Source: JALORV01 sp963780715 (GTDB taxonomy: Bacteria; Pseudomonadota; Gammaproteobacteria; Burkholderiales; Burkholderiaceae_F). From it: a stretch of 64,000 nt of DNA. The stretch lies in contig CAWADK010000016.1 in NCBI GenBank assembly GCA_963780715.1, positions 186,001 to 250,000 of the forward strand. The letters run 5' to 3'. The notes below the pieces were generated by a model, which was given only the letters and a program-made list of their open reading frames with translations, was not told where the DNA came from and did no database searches. Every line of letters begins with the position of its first letter. The stretch's first letter is position 1. Shown one piece after another: positions 58,756 through 64,000 of the stretch. The position numbers and the translations under genes were made by a program.

Positions 58756-60779
58756 ATGCACTTCACTGCTGTCTACACATTCATAGCCGTGTGCGTCCTG
58801 GCATGCGCACCGGCGCTTGCTGCCAACGGCTCGCCGGCGGCAACAGCGGCGATTCCCCCGCTGTCGGCCGCAGACCAGCAGTTCCTCGTCGCCCGCGATG
58901 CGGCGCGCGCCGGTGACCGCGCCAAGCTGGCGCAGCTGGCGCCGCAGCTCACGAACCACCCGCTGGTTGCCTACGTCGAGTACTGGCAACTTGTGCCGCG
59001 TCTGCGCAGTGCCGACCCGGTCGTCGTGACGGAGGTCGAGAGCTTCTTCACGCGCCATGCCGACACCTACATCGCCGACCGGCTGCGTCTCGACTGGAGC
59101 CTGGTGCTGGCCGACCGCGGCGACTTCACCAGCTTCGAGCGCGAGGCCGAGCCGACTGGTCTGGAACACCGACGATTCGCAGTTGCGCTGCTATGGCGTG
59201 CTTGCACGCTATCGCAATTCGTCCGGCTCGCAGACCGATGTCGTCGCGCGTGAGGCACGCCAGATGCTCGCCAATACGCGCGACTCGGCCGGCGATGGCT
59301 GCCTGGCGCTGACTGAGGCACTGCTCGCCGACGGCCGCATTTCCGTCTGGGAGCGTGTCCGCGCCCTTGTCGAGCAGAACCAGTTGCCCACCGCCAAGCG
59401 GATCGGCACCCGTGCGCTCGATGCGCGCGGGAAACCCGTCGACCAGAAGCTGTTGACGCAGGCGATCGATCGGCCGGCGGCATTCTTGACCGTGCATGAG
59501 CGCCGGCTGACCGAGATCCAGCGCGAACTCGCCACTGTGGCCATCGTGCGCCTTGCCCGCGACAGCCCGGGCGACGCGGCCGAGTACGCCGCCGCGCTGA
59601 ACCTGCACCTGACGCCCGAGCAGCGCGGCATCGTCTGGGGCCGCATCGGTCACATGGCGGCGCTGCGACTGATGCCGGAGGCCAACGAGTGGTATCGGCG
59701 CGGCGGCGAGCACGTCGGCATCGGGCCCGATGCCGCGCGGGTTGACGAAGTGCTCGAATGGCAGGTGCGCGCTGCGCTGCGCGCCGGCGACTGGTCGATC
59801 CGTCAAGAGCACGATCGAGCGCATGCCCGCGACGCTGCGGGCAGATCCGGCCTGGGTGTACTGGTACGGGCGAGCGCTGAAGGCCGACAGCCGGCCGGCC
59901 GAGGCCCAGGATCACTTCACGCAGATCGCGGCCCAGTTCAACTTCTACGGCAAGCTCGCCGCCGAGGAACTCGGCCTTCCGATCACTCTGCCGCCGCAGG
60001 CCCCCGCCCCGACCGCGGAGGAGCTGGCACCGATGGCTTCGAACCCGGGCTTCGCGCGCGCACTGAAGTTCTATGAACTCGGCATGCGCGTCGAGGGCAA
60101 CCGGGAGTGGAACTGGCAGCTGCGCGGCATGACCGACCGCCAGCTGCTCGCGACCGCGGAGTATGCGCGGGCACAGGCAATGCTCGACCGGATGATCAAC
60201 ACCTCGGACCGCACGCGCTCCGAATACGACTTCACTCAGCGCTTCCCGTCGCCGTTTCGCGACGCGATGGTGCAGTACGCCACACCGCTCGGCCTCGACG
60301 AGACGTGGGTCTATGGCCTGATCCGGCAGGAGTCACGCTTCATCATGGACGCGCGGTCACACGTCGGAGCGTCGGGCCTGATGCAGTTGATGCCGGCCAC
60401 GGCGCGCTACGTCGCGCGCAAGATGAACGTCAGCGGGTTCTCGCCGGCACGCGTCAGCGAGCGTGACATGAACCTGATGCTCGGCACCGGCTATCTCAAG
60501 ATGGTGCTCGACGATCTCGACGGCAACACGGTGCTGGCGACCGCGGCCTACAACGCCGGGCCGGGCCGGCCGCGCGCATGGCGCGCGACGCTCGCCCGCC
60601 CGGTCGAAGGCGCGGTGTTCGCCGAGACGATTCCGTTCAACGAGACGCGCGACTACGTCAAGAAGGTGATGTCGAACAGCGTGTATTACGCGGCGCTCTT
60701 CGAGAACAAGGCACAGTCGCTCAAGGCGCGGCTCGGCACGATCGCACCCAAGGCCGCCGGCAGCACCGAACTGCCGTGA
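58756..60779 (+). pseudogene. slt: Soluble lytic murein transglycosylase Slt, frameshifted twice
   Basis: Slt cleaves peptidoglycan glycan strands in the periplasm. The first frame carries the signal peptide and first helical repeats to about 59154. The second begins PLVWNTDDSQLRCYGV after an extra A at 59155. The third begins after an extra C at 59800-59801. The catalytic glutamate is in GLIRQESRFIMDARS, with SGLMQLMPATARYVA and TAAYNAGPGRPRAWR. The repaired protein has 673 residues, close to the 645 of Escherichia coli Slt70. Indel errors are likely. Confidence 0.92.
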
Positions 60780-61008
60780 CCCTGCGGCGGGCGAGGCTCG
60801 TCTGCGCCGCCCGCCGACGCTCGCGCGCGGCAGGATGCCCGCGTCCGGGGCACTTTCGGGCATCTGCCCTGCTCGATCTCCGAGCACGGCCCGAGCACCA
60901 CGAGCGTGAGCGCGGCCTGACGCCATGCTCACGCAAGCCACGCCGAGTCACCGGTGCGCACGGGCGCGCGGCATAGAATCCGGCCTTATCCACCGCCCGG
61001 TCGTCTAC
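60780..61008. other. Intergenic region with two hairpins and a -10-like box
   Basis: Two hairpins follow the slt stop: CGGCGGGCG/CGCCCGCCG (60785-60793 with 60808-60816) and GATGCCCG/CGGGCATC (60834-60841 with 60857-60864). A TAGAAT box near 60974-60979 may be the promoter of the NDUFA9-like gene. I see no coding sequence here. Confidence 0.5.
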
Positions 61009-61974
61009 GTGCCTTACTCCAACGTACTTGTCATCGGCGGCGCCGGCTTCATCGGGCGCCACATCGTCAACCGGCTGATCGATCGCGGAGCCCGGGTCAC
61101 GGTGCCGACGCGGCGTCGCGCGCGCGCAGGCCACCTGATCACGCTACCCACGATCGAGGTCGTCGAAGCCAACATCCACGATGACGCGGACCTGACCTCA
61201 TTGATCGCGGGTTGTGACGCCGTCATCAACCTGGTCGGCATCCTGCAGGGTTCGCGCGGGTCACCCTACGGAACGGAGTTCGCCCGCGCCCATGTCGAGT
61301 TGCCGCGCCGCATCGTGCGCGCTTGCGAGGCGAGCTCGGTGCGCCGCTACCTGCACATGAGTTCACTCGGCGCCGACCCGAAGGGGCCGTCGATGTACCA
61401 GCGCAGCAAGGGCGACGGCGAGGCAGCCGTGCGCGCCTCCGGGCTCGACTGGACCATTTTTCAGCCTTCCGTCGTCTTCGGGCCGGAGGACAAATTCCTG
61501 AATACCTTTGCCACGCTGGCCTCGATCGCACCGGTGCTGCCGATCGCCAATGCGCAGGCGCGCTTCCAGCCGATCTACGTGGGCGATGTCGCGGATGCCT
61601 TCGTGAATGCACTCGACAATCGCGCGACGTTCCGCAAATCCTACGAACTGGTCGGGCCGCGCATCTACACGCTGAAGGAGCTGGTGCAGTTCGCGGCGCG
61701 CGCTTCGGGTCACCCGCGCAGAGTGATCGGGTTGCCCGGAAGTCTGGCGCGCGCTCAGGCGATCATGATGGAACTGGCGCCGGGCGAACCGATGATGTCG
61801 CGCGACAACCTGGACTCGATGCAGCGTGACAACGTCGCGAGCATGCAGCCCTATGTGCCGCCACCGGAACTCGGGCTCGAACTGCACCCGATGGAGTCCG
61901 AGGCTGCGCTCTATCTGGCCGGCCAGAATTCCCGCTCGCGCCTGGGCAACTTTCGTGCACGTGCGCGCCGCTGA
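61009..61974 (+). CDS. NDUFA9-like NAD(P)-binding protein
   Basis: The 321-residue short-chain dehydrogenase-like protein has an N-terminal VLVIGGAGFIGRHIVNRLIDRGA dinucleotide motif (seen as VIGGAGFIGRHIVNRL), INLVGILQGSRGS, and a YQRSKGDGEAAVRASGLDWTI region like the NDUFA9 group of complex I accessory proteins. The catalytic tyrosine-lysine pair is in YQRSK. The start is a GTG at 61009. In bacteria such proteins are stand-alone and their role is unknown. Confidence 0.85.
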   Translation: MPYSNVLVIGGAGFIGRHIVNRLIDRGARVTVPTRRRARAGHLITLPTIEVVEANIHDDADLTSLIAGCDAVINLVGILQGSRGSPYGTEFARAHVELPRRIVRACEASSVRRYLHMSSLGADPKGPSMYQRSKGDGEAAVRASGLDWTIFQPSVVFGPEDKFLNTFATLASIAPVLPIANAQARFQPIYVGDVADAFVNALDNRATFRKSYELVGPRIYTLKELVQFAARASGHPRRVIGLPGSLARAQAIMMELAPGEPMMSRDNLDSMQRDNVASMQPYVPPPELGLELHPMESEAALYLAGQNSRSRLGNFRARARR

Positions 61975-62135
61975 GCCTGGTCGATGGCCCGCTGCGCTGG
62001 CGCGCGCGCCGCAGAATGCCCTGATGCGACCCGGCGTTGCAGCCGGCCGGCAGGCGCGCCGGGCGCGGACCGCACGAAGCGCGGCAAACAGGTGATGTAA
62101 TTGACGGCGGGACACGCAACCGCCAGGGAGCCGCG

Positions 62136-62786
62136 ATGAGCCGCGTCCTCGTCATTGGAAACAAGAACTACTCGAGCTGGTCACTGCGCCCGTGGCTCGC
62201 GCTGGCACAGGCCGGAGTCGCGTTCGAAGAGAAGCGAATTGCACTGGATCAACCGCAGACCAAGGCGGAGATCCTGCGCCACTCGCCAAGCGGGAAGGTC
62301 CCGTGCCTGATCGACGGGCCGCTCGTCGTGTGGGATTCACTGGCGATCTGCGAGACGGCCAATGAGCGCTACGCCGGCGGCACGCTCTGGCCAAAGGACG
62401 CCGACGCACGTGCCCGCGCGCGCTCGGTGTGCGCGGAGATGCACTCCGGCTTTGCGGCGCTGCGCACGCACATGCCGATGGACATCCGGTCCCGCCTCGA
62501 CGAGAAAGGCACCGCTGCCCGCCAGCGCGCCGACGTCGCCACCGACATCGCGCGCGTCCAGGCCATCTGGACCGACTGCCTCGAGCGCAGCGGCGGGCCG
62601 TTGCTGTTCGGCGCGTTTTCGATTGCCGACGCCTTCTTTGCCCCGGTCGTGACGCGTTTCCGGACCTACGGTGTCACGCTCGCGCCGCCGCTCGCCATGT
62701 ACGCAGAGAACGTGCTGGCGCTGCCGGCGATGCAGCGGTGGATCGAGGCCGCGCAGGCCGAGATCGAAGTGATCCACTACGGATGA
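62136..62786 (+). CDS. Glutathione S-transferase family protein
   Basis: The 216-residue protein has the thioredoxin-like N-domain (IGNKNYSSWSLRPWLAL, SPSGKVPCLIDGPLVVWDSLAICE with the glutathione-contacting serine) and the helical C-domain (LFGAFSIADAFFAPVVTRF). It overlaps the cca start by 4 nt. The SSWSLRPW pattern places it in the beta-like/yfcF-type group by eye. The substrate is unknown. Confidence 0.92.
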   Translation: MSRVLVIGNKNYSSWSLRPWLALAQAGVAFEEKRIALDQPQTKAEILRHSPSGKVPCLIDGPLVVWDSLAICETANERYAGGTLWPKDADARARARSVCAEMHSGFAALRTHMPMDIRSRLDEKGTAARQRADVATDIARVQAIWTDCLERSGGPLLFGAFSIADAFFAPVVTRFRTYGVTLAPPLAMYAENVLALPAMQRWIEAAQAEIEVIHYG

Positions 62787-63952
62787 AGTTCTATCGCGTC
62801 GGCGGCTGCGTACGCGACGCGCTGCTGGGCGAGGACAGGCGACGCCGAGGCGACCTCGACGCGGCACTGGAAACCGATCGCGACTGGGTCGTCGTCGGCG
62901 GCACGGCCGACGAGATGGTCGCGCGCGGCTTTCGGCCGGTCGGCAAGGACTTCCCGGTCTTCCTGCACCCGGAAACGAACGAGGAGTACGCGCTGGCGCG
63001 CACCGAGCGCAAGACCGCACCCGGTTACCGGGGTTTTGTCTTCCATGCAGCGCCCGACGTCACCCTCGAAGCGGACCTGGCGCGCCGCGATCTGACGATC
63101 AACGCCATGGCGCTCGACGAAGACGGGCGGCTGATCGATCCCCACAACGGCGCGCGCGATCTTCGCGCAGGCGTGCTGCGGCATGTTGGTCCAGCGTTCA
63201 TCGAGGATCCGGTCCGCATCCTTCGACTGGCGCGCTTCGCGGCGCGCTTTCCCGACTTTCGAGTCGCGCCGGAAACCGCGGAGCTCGTCCGCGAAATGGT
63301 GCGCAACGGCGAGGCCGACGCACTGGTCGCCGAGCGCGTGATGCAGGAGATCTCGCGCGGCCTGATGGAACGCAAGCCTTCGCGCATGCTGGACGTGCTC
63401 GTCGCGAGTGGTTTGATCGATCGCCTGTACAGCGAACTCGAAGACCTGCCGACCGCGAGCGCGGCACTCGACCGCGCGGCGGAGCGCGGGCTCGTCCTGC
63501 CGGCGCGTTTCGCCGTGCTCGCCAGCGCCTGCCGCAGTCCGCGTACCGTCGCGGACTTCATCGGCAAGCTGCGGGTGCCACAGGAAGCGGCACAACTGGC
63601 GCGCCTGCTGGTGGAGTTGCGTGACACTCTCGGCGGCGCCGAATCGTCGGCGACGATTGTCGAAGCACTCGAGCGCAGCGATGCATTTCGTCGCCCGGAA
63701 CGATTCGAGTTGCTGCTGCAGGCGTTCGAGGTTGCCTGCCAGACCTCAGCCGATCGCTTGCGCAAGGCGCTCCACGCTGCCTCTGAAGTCGACGCCGGCG
63801 CCCTGGCGAGCCTCCATCGCTTCGATGCCGCCGAAATTCCGCGTGCCGTACGCCAGGCCCGCATCGTTGCCATCAGCCGCGCGCTGCACTCCGGAACACA
63901 GGAGGGCAGCGGCACCGGCTCGAGTCAGACGGGCGCGAACGGGGACGCATGA
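62783..63952 (+). CDS. cca: CCA tRNA nucleotidyltransferase (short form)
   Basis: This enzyme adds or repairs the 3'-CCA of tRNAs. The 389-residue product has the nucleotidyltransferase head (YRVGGCVRDALLG, DRDWVVVGGTADEM, VGKDFPVFLHP), the RRDLTINAMALDEDG motif and EDPVRILRLARFAARF. A roughly 12-residue insert lies between GCVRDALLG and DRDWVV (EDRRRRGDLDAAL). The C-terminal HD domain found in the Escherichia coli enzyme is missing, as in some other Betaproteobacteria. The start overlaps the glutathione S-transferase stop (ATGA). Confidence 0.94.
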   Translation: MKFYRVGGCVRDALLGEDRRRRGDLDAALETDRDWVVVGGTADEMVARGFRPVGKDFPVFLHPETNEEYALARTERKTAPGYRGFVFHAAPDVTLEADLARRDLTINAMALDEDGRLIDPHNGARDLRAGVLRHVGPAFIEDPVRILRLARFAARFPDFRVAPETAELVREMVRNGEADALVAERVMQEISRGLMERKPSRMLDVLVASGLIDRLYSELEDLPTASAALDRAAERGLVLPARFAVLASACRSPRTVADFIGKLRVPQEAAQLARLLVELRDTLGGAESSATIVEALERSDAFRRPERFELLLQAFEVACQTSADRLRKALHAASEVDAGALASLHRFDAAEIPRAVRQARIVAISRALHSGTQEGSGTGSSQTGANGDA

Positions 63953-64000
63953 TGCCGGGCGGGACTCACAGCGCTTGAGTGCAACAACGCCCGTTCAGTC

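Noticed and set aside
61975..62135. A gene between the NDUFA9-like and glutathione S-transferase genes
   Set aside because: There is no open frame with a start, Shine-Dalgarno and sensible composition; I see nothing there beyond spacer.

Overview
This window looks like a chromosomal segment of a high-GC betaproteobacterium. I saw no prophage, IS element, CRISPR array, rRNA or tRNA. The assignment rests on gene order: ftsE-ftsX-rpoH, a cytochrome c oxidase locus with the DUF2244, DUF2970 and DUF2909 accessory genes, the dapF-DUF484-xerC and hslV-hslU blocks, and an SAH riboswitch before ahcY. I cannot name the genus.

Layout. 1-2260: cell-division ABC proteins FtsE (partial) and FtsX, then sigma-32 (rpoH) behind a CIRCE heat-shock operator and ahead of a clear terminator. 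2284-12401: a putative Fe/2-oxoglutarate-type protein, then a long minus-strand block for aa3-type cytochrome c oxidase (coxB, coxA, cox11, coxC) with its assembly factors (SURF1, SCO1) and heme A synthesis (ctaA, ctaB). 12501-18144: a BON-LysM protein, bioC divergent from comF-trmL, and a minus-strand group LOG-gpsA-secB-grxC-rhodanese. 18206-22712: gpmA-envC-ctpA-moeB. 22801-27186: slmA, sppA, a HAD phosphatase and argB. 27328-28169: copper proteins (a small HMA protein and PCuAC). 28198-35109: a complete Mrp-type Na+/H+ antiporter operon with fused A and B subunits, led by a CaCA exchanger. 35289-38847: hslVU and a duplicated-STAS protein. 39086-43958: a possible metal-homeostasis group (DUF3299, an ABC exporter, a finger-less DksA, a His-rich CobW GTPase). 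44070-47778: rlmI, xerC, DUF484, dapF. 48188-49935: two LpxL-type acyltransferases. 49977-56582: the activated-methyl cycle (metK, ahcY, metF) with a structured metK leader and the SAH riboswitch. 56612-63952: a LysR/DUF2917 pair, 5-formyl-THF cyclo-ligase, lytic transglycosylase slt, an NDUFA9-like protein, a glutathione S-transferase and cca.

The most unusual items are: (1) a second, synonymously diverged copy of the metK 3' end 146 bp after the metK stop, which looks like a scar of allele replacement; (2) a metK 5' leader that can fold into two mutually exclusive structures next to a terminator-like hairpin; (3) a dispersed hairpin repeat with conserved flanks and compensating stem changes, present once between hslV and hslU and twice, inverted, between dapF and an lpxL-type gene.

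Six conserved genes (trmL, envC, sppA, xerC, dapF, slt) carry eight frame disruptions in total. Correcting one or two bases in each restores a protein of normal family length. I therefore read most of them as consensus indel errors rather than true pseudogenes, but they are listed as broken because that is what the sequence shows.
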